This document shows, in pieces, positions 48,449 through 61,700 of a stretch of 64,000 nucleotides of DNA. The notes beneath the pieces are model-generated. The model saw only the letters and a program-made list of their open reading frames with translations. It searched no databases and was not told the origin of the DNA. Location of the stretch: NCBI RefSeq assembly GCF_910591885.1, contig NC_063274.1, forward strand, positions 10,934,164-10,998,163. The letters run 5' to 3'. The number at the start of each line of letters is the position of its first letter. Position 1 is the stretch's first letter. Source of the DNA: Bombus terrestris. Taxonomy: Eukaryota; Arthropoda; Insecta; Hymenoptera; Apidae. Both the position numbers and the translations under genes were made by a program.

Positions 48449-51400
48449 AATATATACATATGTATATGTACGTCTATTGTTTATTGAGAACGATCATGTA
48501 AAACTGGATTTCGTGAATGTGTTAAGGTTCATCGCATGGTAAGTTTGCGAGCAACCGGGTCGAACATCGTATCAGATGATTTTCACGTTTTGATGGAGTT
48601 GTTGACCCTTGTAAAGGTATCTGCGTGCCGCCACGATTATACACTTTCAGCGCGTTAGTGTGAATGTACGACTACCTGTCCGGTCAAGGTGGACGATCCA
48701 TCATCGTGTCAACGGAGCGTTACACTATACGACCAGGAATTTCTAACATTCCCCCTCGTGTACGTATTCGTCCTCTATCGGGTTTGAACGATTTTTTTTT
48801 TTACCGGGCCAGATAAAGAATAGCAAAATAAGAAGGGTGCAATCTTATCGCGAACACGAGGATTAAAGGAAAAAAAATAATATAAAATTGAAAGTGAAAT
48901 CGTAAGAAGCACGAATATCGTTGAAACTTGTTTCATTCGTGCGCAGAAAAACGAAAGATATACGGTTGACAAAGAGGTAATGAGTCGTCATGACACGAGT
49001 GATGAAAGATGTTGTTGAGATTTCGCATCTACATAATTTTTATTTTTTAAACTAACGATGTAAAGTCAATTACTTTTGACAGATCAAAGAATAATATTCT
49101 TAACTAAATATTCATGAAACAAACAACTTAATTCTCAAACTTCACCACGCAAGATTTCCAACGGTACTTCATTCCACAAACTGAAAAATCTCATGCAACG
49201 AAAGCATCTTTCAATTTTTGGTTACCGCTGAAACCCAAAAGGATAATCGCTTGTTTGTTACTTCCCCTAAGAACAAGCCTTCTGTTCTTGCTGAGGAGCC
49301 AAGTTGCTCTGTCGAATTAACGTAAATCCTTTTTAAATAATAAATCTTCCGTTAAGTGTAATGAATCCGTGAAAAACGAAGGTGGCTGAGAAGTAAAGGG
49401 TGTTAGGTTACGAGGCGTCTTTTGTAAAGGTTAGGACGACTAGTAGCGATAAACGCTGCCGGTGGTACAGAGGCAGCTGTAAAATAGACCAAGACTTTAG
49501 AACGATACTCGCTGCTTGCTGTTTAGCCTCGTTATTAACCAGGACTTGGATATTTGGATACCCTTAATCTCTTTTCTACGGTTCTACCGAGCCTAACCTG
49601 CCTGACTGAACAGTGACAAATAATATCAAGTTGCCTACTGCGATGCCAGCGCTACTCTGGACTTGCTATCTGATTTTAAAAGACACGTCACCGAAGATGA
49701 TCCTCCGTTGACAAAAGGTGTCGAGACCGAACCTGGATCGTTGTCCGGAATTTTTCCCGAAATTGCCAGCGCCGTTTTACCGGGTAAGCCGGGCAGGACC
49801 ATTTTTCTGCTGCTTGTTTGCGTGCGTTAGGTTAGACCTTGTAACGACATAAAGGTTTCCTATAACACGAACGCTTTCATGAAGATAGATTTTTATATTG
49901 TTACGTTCTTTTTTTTTTGAGAAACATAGATTTGTGTGAAATTTGTTTAGGGAAATAGTAACTATCATATTAATTATTGTATATGAATCAGGAGCATTAC
50001 AGTTTAGAAGTTAATTTTATTCTGTAATCGTAGATAATACTATTTACACTTGCAAAGAATTAAAGCAATAAATTCATTACACAGTCCTTCGATTTGAAGG
50101 TTTTCCGCTGAGAAAAATTTAATAAAACTGATTTTAATTTTAGATGCAATTGACACACGTGATAAAATAAATGATTGATCGAGTGCTTGCGTAAATATTG
50201 TGAAGGATAATAGAGATATAAGGAAAGAGGAGTTATACAAGCTGTCTCACACAAACACGTGAAAATATCACGTTTTAATGAAACTATAAACTACAAATAT
50301 AATTTTCCGCTATTAATCATCATACCATAACTGTTGCTCGATGCTATGAGGCAAGAGAATAAAATCGTTTAAAACAAGATTCGTATCGACGAAAGTGGAA
50401 ACCGCGGCAAAGAAACGGTAGAAATCAAGGTAAAAGACGATCGCCATTCGCTTTCGTATACTCCCTTCCCCTCATTACTCACAATCAGTCGAACGTCTGC
50501 GCGGTTATGCATACGAAATACATAGCTGCGTATATCCTTATCCAGGCCAAGTTCATCAACTGGGAGAAAGAACACTGAACACCTAACAAGACCAAGAAAA
50601 AGAACGAAACGCAGAAGGAAAGACAGAAAGAAAAAAACATATACGCACACGGCAGCATCGTCGAGATCCTTCACGAGTCAGTTCGATGAGGAGAATGGCA
50701 GAGAAACGATACGCGATGAAGATAGACGAATACAGAGGAATCACGAAGGGAAAAGAGAAAGGAGGAGCCAGTTCAACGAGTTCTAAGGCGGTGGCGGCCT
50801 TAAAAAGATGTCGAACGCTTTGATGTTTGCCGCACGTCATCTTGTGCGCTACCTCTGCGCGCTGATCCACGCTACAACCAACGACTAGCGAGGGATTGCC
50901 GAAAGATCGCGATCAAGAGGGTAGAATCGCGTGCAGGTACCCTTTAGTCTTCGCAGTTTGCACGAATTCGCATCACCTTGATGGTTCACTCGTATATACT
51001 CTTTTTAAAGACGCGTCTTGTCGACGGATAGTTCATGAACACTGTTTGCAAATAGATGCTCGCAAACATTTATATATATATGTAAACTCCCTAAAGTTCA
51101 TGTAGGATAGGGATTCTTTTTGTTTTACGGGTAGCACGATAGGCTGTGTTTCACGGACAGACCGATCTTCTTTTGTTTTACGGGCGACCATTTTAAGAAG
51201 CACGTTTTTCCCGAACGGACGGACAGAGAGTTACATTAGAGACAGACAAGGTTACAGAATAGTTATTTAAGATTTTAAAGACTGAAGAAGAAAGATCGGT
51301 AGCTCAGGACGTTGAAAATCGATTCTCGATTTTCAGGTAAACATTGTACTAAAGACTTATTATTTCCCGTTTATATAATTATTGTTATTTATTGTTATAG

Positions 51401-54400
51401 ACGCATATTAATTGTTGTTTATTTTTGTATTTTATTACTTACTTCATAATAAAAACTCGATTTTCAGACTACAGAATCGATCCCTGAATTATCCCCAGAT
51501 TACGATCTTGCATATATGTAGTCATGTATTACAGCTTTTGATTTGACCTGTAAGCTTGAGATGTTCGATTAACATTTATGTCCATGACAAACATTTCACA
51601 AATTACACAGCTTAAAGAACTAATCTCAGAAAAACTGTTATTACCCTTTAACATGTTCCAAAAGAAATTTAAATACGTTCAACGAGCCTTCAACGAGACT
51701 TTTTAACATTTTCAAAACGCATCTTTTTTAAAAATAATCCCAAGTGTCTCGTATCGATAACTATATCAATGGTTTAATCATCGATATAGACTCTATTATG
51801 CGGCAACGTGGAAGATTTCCGCGTGATGCCAGTTCCGCTAAGCGGTATCGCGGCGGCCGATCAATTGCGAGGACATCAATACTCATTAACGTTCGTTGCA
51901 TCGGCGTTCGGATCGTTCCGGACAAAGATTTCAGTGACTTGCCCGGTAACCATAACGGATGACCACACGGTGAACGTGCAGGTCTACAAGGGTTGATGAC
52001 GATGCCAGGATCACTGGTAACACAAATTAAGGCGCAGTAGAGGAAGTTGTCATTGAAAGCTAGGAACCACAAAGAAGCAGTTGGAAAATGGACAAATATC
52101 TACGTGGCCATTTTCATGAATAGAACTATCCGAGATGTCGGACTTCTTGTAGCTACATATTTCAATTTCATTGTCCATTCATGGTTGATATTCAATTTTA
52201 AGATTTTTCGAGATATTTCTAAGTTTACTGTCGAAAAGAAGCAAACGATTGATTGTTACTAACGTACATATTTTTACAACATGAACCATAACTTACATCC
52301 TCAGATTCATCCAATAACTATCATTCACTAGTAACTTAATAGGCAATTTCTAACAAAGAAACATTTCTGAATTCCAGCAATACACAACAAAGATACCAAC
52401 ATATGAATTATACAAAACTCAAATAAATCCAAAACACCATACAGGACTTTCCAAATCACAGCTGGAATAACCTGGGCGTGTGCTTTCGAGGACTTTCCAC
52501 GATCTCGAGAAATGAAGTGCTCATCGATACTGTTCTCCTGACAAATGTGCGCATTGTCGGTGAACAGCGTGCTTCCAACTTCACAATTACACCGTTGCTC
52601 GATTATTCGATGTAAAAGGAGAACCAGGATGCTTTCCATCGACGGGAGCCGGTCCGTTCTGGACGAACGGATCGTTCAATGCCGGCAGATCCTTTTTACG
52701 CTTCCTCCCCGGAGGATCGGTCGCTTCCTACGATTCGTCATCGGCAAAAACTTTTCTTCTCAATGACCGTACGTCGCTGAATGTGTCCCGAACGACGTAT
52801 CCATGAACGGGTACACCTGTAGCTACTGGCTGCTATTCCCGAAATAATTCGGGTCATAATAATAAGCCTGCAGTCGGAACGAACACAAGGACGACGGCCC
52901 ATTGACTCCGTTTTTCGTACGAGTGAATAGGAACGAGACGAATTGTGCACACGATGAATCGGCACCATAGCTCTCTCGAGGCTAGTGGCTCCTTGAATGA
53001 AGATGTCGTCGCTGTTTCCGCAGAGAAATAACATCCAGTCGATCCTGAGATTGTCCATAAATTATATCCTCTACTCCAGTTTGCTATTTCTCCGGCTATT
53101 CTTTTCTATTGGTATTTGGGGATTTTTCTGGTTAGTTGTTTACTTACCTGCGCAGCTGAGCGTGATGGCATTTTTTAGCAAATTGTCAGCGCAAGAAGGG
53201 CCTGCGGTTAGTGCAGTTTTATTAGCTGTCTGGCGTTTATAAGGTGACTCTCTGGGTTCAAATTATTTACTTTGCAATAAATTTATTTTATGTATTATAT
53301 TATATAAATTTATTTTAATGTATTTATCTTAAGTATATCTAGATAATGACAATTATTCATTCGACTAATGAAAAACAATTACCTCCCATGAATGTATACA
53401 TAGTCGAACGTCGACGAGGTAGGAATACGGCTTGCAACGTCTTATTTTATTTAAGACAATCCCAGCGGTTGGAAGAAAGGGGACAATATCAAATAATTGG
53501 TTTCTCACGTGCTGTGACACATAGCTATAGGTGCACTTCTAGTCGTGGGGGCAGCAGCGTGTAGAGATCTGGCTATTCCAAATTCGAGGTACGGATGTAA
53601 AATAATGTATCTGGACCTATGGCAAATAATTCGAGTTAAAGTAACTTTTATTTAATTTTAGCGATATGAATTATGAATTATGAATTTTAACAAAATTGTT
53701 GCCTTATAGAGGTTTCCAAGTAATAAAGGGTCAACTATATATACATATGCACGTTATCAAATTTTCAGCTTTGATTCCTCCTTTGCCAGAACGTCGCTAA
53801 AATATCCTGGATACACGCAAGTTGGCGTAACGAGGAAAAAGTCATAACGTTTAACTCCCTGCGAACAAAACATCCTGTGCCCCAATATCGATAACTACCC
53901 AATTGTGCAGCCTCTGGAGGTTCGTTTCTGATGTAATCAGGGAATACGCAGGGGGTGCTACTAATTGTAATCGTATAATACAGTCGACCGAGGGGTAACG
54001 GGCATCGCAAAGAATTGATTCTGGTTACGTTAATATAATCAGAAATTCAGGACTTGCTCGTCCCTGCCCTTATGAAATATGTACCACGGGAGTTGACAGT
54101 ATTCGCGTCTTATTTATTTACCGCCCATACCACGATCGCAGAAAATCAACGACCCGTTTCGAGCATTTCCTGCACTCTGCACGAAAATATATTTTGGCAC
54201 GACAGTGGGAAGTTTTTAAGAATCGAAAAAGTGTCCATGTCTGTTTATTCGATCCTGTTTATTCGATTATAGGTCAACTTAGATATCATGGAATTTTATA
54301 TGATATTTTTTAAAGTAATGTTATTTCTAAATCGAACATATTGATTAAATTTTGATTACCATGATTAATTCAGTCCTCTTGCACAGGTATAATACTTGCA

Positions 54401-55728
54401 TAACATTAACAAGCTCTGCAATAAAACAAACGAAGAAACGAATTACACGACTATTCTGTATCATTGTGCAAGAAGCTGCTGTTTTTCCAAAAGCTAGCTA
54501 TCCTTCCAAAAGAATATAGAACGTTATGGTAAGAAATCACGAGAGGAAAGACTAATATTAAGCCACGTTTCTAACATTTTGATTAAAAGTTTGATTCCAA
54601 CTTTTCCAGCGGAACTCTCATAAATTCCTAACCTATAAACATCTGACGGTAACCTCGCAATATCTAGTGCAACAAATAGCATGAAACGAGAAACGTTCCG
54701 CGAGAGAATCGCAACAAAGTAGTAAGTAGATGCGTAATGTCGAAAGAGGGCAGCTTGGCGGCAGTGTATTAAACATCAAAGACAAGAGTAGGAAAGAGAA
54801 AGGGAATCTGAATGGTGAGAGGAGGAGGTTGGTAAAAGTGGGCAAGATCGCGCGCGCTTGAAAAGGCATCCATCGGCTCCTCTTTCAGCGCGGTATCGGC
54901 GCGGCGATGGAGCGGAGAGCGCGCGTAATCAATCAGTTTCATGGGAGCACGGAGGCCCGGCGCGTTAATGCCTGGTAGAAAACTGAATACACGCGCGGTT
55001 ACCGCGCTCGCCAGACGAGGATTCGGCCGAGTGCAACGCGCAAGATGAATACGGGACCGACTACGAATGCATGCTTGCACCAGCTACTGTTCGCTGGATA
55101 GTTGCCTCAATGCCCGATCCCTGTGTGCACGTGTCTTCGTATATATATGCGGTGTCTCAGAATTATAGGTCAATTGGATTGGTGATGGTAAGGATTGAAA
55201 ATATAGGAATATTTTTGTCTAAGGAATATGCAATTGATATTGCTTTACTTTCTTAGGAACACAGCTATACGCGCGTTATGGATACGAGTTGATGCGTTTG
55301 CTAACGAGCATGACCTGTTTGGAATGAGCAGTTGTTAAGCGTGAAGTAAGAAACGGATTATTGTTTGATGATATATGAAGAATAAGAATATTCTGTTCTT
55401 GCATTTTGTTACAGTACTTTTTCAAATGTGATGAGAGAATAGAAAGTAGAATAGTAAGTAGTTAAAAGGTTTCCAACAGTGTTAAAATTGTCAATTCACG
55501 AATATTTGGTATCAAATATTGCAAAACTGTAAATTTTGCCGGTATTTAAGGAACAAAAAAGCGGACAGCATACTTTATATATGAAACAATACATACATAA
55601 TTTCCTATTTCAAATTTCACTGAAATATCATGAAAACGATCCATAAAGTTATATAGTGGATTGCTCATTGGCAAGTGCTCAAAACCTGCGCTCTTGAAGC
55701 TTCGTTATTAAAACTTAAAGGCACGTTG
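48449..55728. other. non-coding stretch, no gene recognised
   Basis: GC-richer patches lie at 48.5-48.8, 49.4-49.8, 50.4-51.0, 51.8-52.0, 52.5-53.0 and 54.8-55.1 kb. The hairpin at 51313-51335 and two copies of TTTTGTTTTACGGG (about 51118 and 51172) are the only structured items. A short AT-rich direct repeat, AAATTTATTTTA, occurs twice at about 53.28-53.33 kb. Reading frames are short and unrecognised. Confidence 0.6.
51313..51335. repeat. perfect 10-bp inverted repeat with 3-nt loop
   Basis: TGAAAATCGA and TCGATTTTCA flank TTC. The right arm is followed at once by GGTAAAC. The same CTCGATTTTCAG word recurs at about 51.46 kb, near AGAATCGAT. Confidence 0.75.
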
Positions 55729-55785
55729 TATATAGGCATATATATATATGGCATATATATAGGCATATATATATATGTATATACG
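55729..55785. repeat. TA-rich tandem repeat with GGCATATATA units
   Basis: Two copies of a unit reading TATAGGCATATATATATATG, separated by GCATATA, make a compound microsatellite. It is followed at 55.79-55.87 kb by sequence ending CACCCTGTATATA, a word seen at ends of several insect DNA transposons; no matching left end was found. Confidence 0.7.
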
Positions 55786-58700
55786 TTTATCAGGCAAAAA
55801 ATGTTATTTACAACTGCTCTTATCAACCCTCACATAATGGACTAGTAGTTCTGAAACACCCTGTATATATGTACATGGTATGTTACGCCACTGACGAACG
55901 CATTGTGCCAGCGTAGCGAGTAAACGAGTCACGCTGCGTCACGTTCTGGCCCACCACCGCAGCAGCAGCAGCCCTTCTCCTTTTGTACGAACACCCCGCC
56001 GCTTTTCAGCCCGGCCAGAATTACGTTACGCCGCTTTACTATCGGCCAGTTTATATTCGAGGTTTATGCGGACCTCGGCTAGATACACGTGAATAGCGTT
56101 TTAATCGAATCGCGCCGCAGCCACGTAATGATATTTACTCCCTTCCTTTACCGTGCACTCCACGTTATAGAACGGGGGAAGACTCCCCCTTTCGCTCTTT
56201 CCCCCCCTTTTTTTGATATGTCTTTGTTTTTTGTCCTCCCTTATTTGTTCTCTGTTCAGTTGTTTGTCCGCAGATTGGAAAATTGAAATCTTTTGGCCAG
56301 TTCCTTGGCCTTTGGTACCGAATTTTGAATTCTCCAGTTACATTGGATATGATAGATTTGGTGCTTGATTTTTAGATACTTGGATACTGGTTCCTTTTGC
56401 ACGATCGAACTAATGACTTTAATGAAATTTTACCAGTTATAACTTGCAAAGTATTTATCATTTCATAAATATTCTTGCGTAAGATTAACGAATCTAGTAA
56501 TAACTTATATAGAAAAACTTATGAAACTTCAAAGAAGAAGTCTATAATTTATAACCTATAACTTGTCAGTTTGCTAATATTATTAGTTGGTAAATTATTG
56601 CACAAAACGATCCTGGTGTGATAGTTATAACAGAAGTTACTTTTAATCTGATCACGCTCTCGTCTTCTCACAAATTTTCTATTTTCTAGTTAAATATAGA
56701 CAAACTATTGTTAATACACGTATTTTTCAAGTTATAACAAATACATATCAAAAACTCCAACAATAGTATGCCAATACACTAACTAATAATAACAACTCTA
56801 TATGTTTATCTTTCTTACCTGGTTTCAGCAGATAATAATTCTATACGTTTTTCTAACCTCATTTCAGGCACTCAAGACATCAATTCGTTGGCGTACGAAA
56901 AGCGAATCGAATTCCGAGTTCGAGGATGGAGAAGATGAAAACTGTCGAAATATTCGCACATGCCTGCTCATAACTTAATGGAGTTGACAAGTCGTCGACG
57001 AGGATGATGGACTGCGCTAGATCCAGGGGATTCCTGCAACCCCAACGCGGGGCTAAAAGCGGATTCGCCACGGGCAGCTGCGGCGACGCGACTCCTCTCG
57101 CCTTCTAGCTCATTTTCCTCCTCCTTATTTTTCGGGGGAAATCAACTCTCTCGCTTTCTCTCTCGTCCGTGTAATCGGTTTTTCTGTTGTGTCACTTGAA
57201 CATGGCAGCCTTTGTGCACACGCGTGTTTTACACGAGACCCGTGTCCAGAATTATGCACGGGACGACCCCTCGTCGGAACTTCGAGAAGCGAAAACCACT
57301 TTATTATACGCCCGTCGAAATTTTCATTCATACTCGTTTTACTTCGTCATGGTTCCTTAATACCGTTCGATGCTGAAATATAAACGCGAACGTGCGTAAC
57401 TTATGCGTAATAGGTTCATTGTTTAGTCTATAGAATCTTCCTGGAGTGAAAAGTTAGTCAGGTTTTTAATAGATGATTTAAGAGATAGATGATAATTATT
57501 TTTCTAACCTTACTTCGATTACTCAAAGTGTCAGTATAGTATTGTGAGATAGAGACAAACTCTATTAAATTAGTGAAACTACTTTTATGGAATCTGATAA
57601 GCGATGGTTTTCACGTGTTCAATTATTTTCTGGTTTGATAAATGATGTCATAACGTATAATAGCGATATTAAAAGATAAAGATGACTTGTATAGATAGTC
57701 AACAAAAATTGAACGTGATTTATAATTTTAGGAAGAGGAAATTTAGATCTACCGATATGGAAATGAGTTTTGGTAAATTTATATCCGATGGTAATATATT
57801 GTTATCTTAGTTACAGTTGATAAAGTAGAAAATGCGATACAAGTATGCTCACCTGATATACATCTTATTCTAATGGCTATTTTAATGTCATTTCCAACGT
57901 TACCGATGCAGCAAAGAATAAGATTAGAATATCAGTAGCGGTTGGAATTAAAACTAAATTTTACGTATCAAACTATGAATAAAGTAGATGGTATAGATAA
58001 ATAGAAAGGATAGATAAGGATTATCAAGTATTCAATTATCTTTCTATTAATACTACTAATTTATTAATCTTTCCACTTCTCTATTTTTTGTTCTTACTGT
58101 TTCTTGTGTGAAAAAGAAGAAGTAACTGTTGAATAAAAATTAAATACAGTTTCTAGGCTTAGGTCTACTGCAATTTTGAACTTACTTTCTAAAGTGTCAT
58201 TACATACCTTTACATTAACAATTTACACTAACATTTGATGTTACATTATGATTTATATTTCCACTTAAATACCAATAGGTATTCAATATAACCATTTTCC
58301 TTTTCCAGAGTCACTTAACCCTTATATATAAGCTTATTGCATATTAATACATTCTTACATTCCATCAACCTGCAAAAAATTCTATGGAAAAAGCAAAAGA
58401 ATACGTAGTCTTACGCCACCATAAAATGGTCTTGCATATGTATTATTTAATTACAGAACTCTTCGATTAGTACGTGCTTCGCAAAGACAAGATCCAGTCG
58501 AGTCATACTCGATGATAAAAGTAAAGCCTAACGCTTGTCTCCAAATTGTATGAGGTAACACCTATGCGACAAGGTGAAACCGATTAAAAGGTGACATTAA
58601 TCGAGTTACCTCGTGCAGCGAGTGCCTAATCGATCACAGACTTTCAATTTATTACGAAAGCCACGTCGAGGATTGTCGTCTGCATACTTGCGCGTCATTG

Positions 58701-61700
58701 AACGTTGTAGCGTGAGGAGCACGCTCAAGCGATGATGTTAGAAGACTGCGTTTGTGATAACATTCGATTTCAAGGCCGCGAATGCACTCTCTTACCGATG
58801 CTCGTGCAACCGGTTCCTTCGGATTACATCGATAGTCTGGCAAAAGATGCGGCGCTTTCGCGTCACTGTTACTCATAAAGAAAAACGAAATTTCAAGCAC
58901 ATTCAGAGATGTTGTCGAAATGTTATTAATCGAAAACCATACGTGAAAAATATGAAAAGTCGTATTTTGCAGAAGAGTAATTTCAAAATTCAATATATCG
59001 TTAAGCAATTCCATACCAAAATTATCTTTCCATTTGATTTTGCGATTAAACAGGTGTCTTTCATCCTCCTGAATGTTTGGCAAACTATAAATTATTTCAA
59101 CCATAAACTATATATATTTAACAATAAATCAATTATTAATTCCCGTTAATCGTAAATTGCTATTTATCTCGTGGTTTGTTTGATATTCGGAAAAATTTTC
59201 TTAAGAAATTATAACTATACTGTGGAAAATTTTCATCACGAACAAACGTGTGAACAAACTGTACATTTATGATCTTTAACAATAAGAATTGTAAAGCAAT
59301 ACATACGTAAGTGTATACACGAATTTCAATTTTTACGTTTAAACGTAGACTTTCTTGATACATTCCCTGCCAAATTGCTAATGCGTTTCGCATAATATAT
59401 ATTAGCATTAAACCGGCCCGGCCTTATTTCACACCGGTTGCTCGGCAAAAGGGCCGAATTCACTTTCACAAAGCCACACGAAGTGAAGTGGAAGACTCCT
59501 TTCGAAACGTGGCAACGAAATCCCGTCCCACGCGAGGGCATAACCAGATCATTGCCGATTCCATGGATAAGATCGAGTATAGTTAAATTGTTTCCATCGG
59601 CAACGCGATCGTCTTTGTTTAAAAGTCTGAAACATATGTCTGTGAATAACCTGCCTGATGGTGTATCGTGCTGAGACGCGGCTGCTCGTGACTAATGTGA
59701 CCTTCACCCTTGCCTCGTTTCACCGACTGGTCATTTCTCTTCCAGTGGCCAGCTAACTTCTTGAACTAGCACCGCAGCCGGTCCGGTTGCCAATGTTTAG
59801 GTGATGGTATCACGAAGGAAGATTTCTTCGTTGTATCGTTGATACTCTGCCAATTTTTTATCGAATAATTTTTATTATAACGACAAACGAGAGGAGAAAC
59901 GTCGAATATATTTTTATTTTATTTTATGTATCTTCTTATATATTTTATTTCGTGTATCTTCTTTGTTATTGAATAATCTGTTCTTCCATACTATTCTACG
60001 AAACAGCAAATACTTTCTTGCGGATCTTAAGCGCATTTTTAATTCAGTAATAATGAAAGGAAAGAAAAGGAGCAACCTAAGATATTTCTCTGTTAAGTCC
60101 TTAATCCTCAAATTTTTTGCTGTATAATTTTTTCTTCTCGAAGCTAATCCTATAACGACGGAACTGTAGACGAATAAGAAATATTTCACAAGATAAAATT
60201 AACGTACCTTCCATAAACGATCGGTTTCTTCGTAAATATTAGAACACGTCGCTAATGTAATAAAGACGAAGAAGAGGAACAATGTGAAATATTTTACTTC
60301 GACGTGAGATTCCATGCTGGATCTCTAATAGCGTGCAGGTCTCTTGCTAAGCAGTGTTCCTTTTTGTGACTGCTGTTAGGTATGCTGTTAATCTGGTAAT
60401 ACAGCTTTTCAAATAACGTCTTCGCGGTTATTACTGATTACTATCATATACGAGTGAAAGACAAGATGAAATATTTGATGTTCATAGGAGATATAATTTC
60501 AGTTTAATGACCGTTTTTCGTTCAATAATTTTTCTTCGATAGTAATTGATGACCGCGGTGTTACAAGCTTTCGCATCGGTGATTGGTACGTGATGAAATT
60601 GCGGAAGAAGAGTAAGATGCAATGTTTCGTGTATTTAGCACGTTCTTCGATATACATACACATGTACTTGGCTTGATCGTATATCTTTCGAAATTATCAA
60701 AAATTTAAATAAACCGACAATTTCTTGAAACTGAATCGTACAGGAAAAAGAATTAATTGAAGTATTTAATCGAAACTCTATATAGTGATTATATAGTGAT
60801 TGATTGGATAATAGATATTGGCCTTTGTAATAGGCTTTTATATAATCCTTTGATTTCAAACAAACGCTATATCTTGAGAACATTATTATATGTAACTTTA
60901 TGGACTATGCTAACAACTAACCTTGTTTCAAATGATAATTTAATTATCATCTTATAGAATGAATTATGGATTACACTCATACTGAATAAGAATGGTTTAT
61001 TGAAAATATCACGATCTTTAATACGCTAGTATTTCCGGATAAATCTCAAGAGAAAATTTCGCTTGCTCGTTGTTCTCATTCTCTAATTGTACGATTTGTA
61101 AAAGTTGTTCAAAATTGAACTAAATGCGAACTGTAGCAAATTACAATTAATTAATACCCGTATTGTTTTATATCCTTCGTAAACATCATAAATTACAACA
61201 AATTCAACGTAAAGCCTCGTATATCTTGAAACGCGAAGTATCCCACAAAAGCATAAGATGCTGCACCAAGCTCCAAAGGCACAGTGGAAAAAGAGAAACG
61301 AAAAAGAGTCTGAGGATCACGTAACGTCGTTATTCAACGTTATTCAACTCGATTAAACGTGTTCCTTTGCACCAAACCACCCAGTTAATTCGCACGATAT
61401 CCATAGTCATTTCTTTTCCGGCTGGTCGCGGTATCAGAACTTTCACGCTCGAAATGTTGGCTGGCCATTGCGAAATCAGATGATATTTACAGAAACGTGT
61501 CGGTTTTTCGCTTGTTCGCTTTATAAACTGATTATATCGTAGAAATTGTAAGGAACGATGACGCCGACACAACAGCCAACTGCCGGAAGAATTGCAGCTG
61601 GTGTACGTGTCGTTGGATGGGTCGTTAGTATTCTTCAAGGTCGCGATCGTTGGATGCTCGGAATACATAGGACGTTTATAGAGGCGAGATAGGCCTCGAG

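Noticed and set aside
55786..55866. Possible transposon end CACCCTGTATATA
   Set aside because: The word is common at ends of insect DNA elements, but no matching opposite terminus or target duplication was found nearby.
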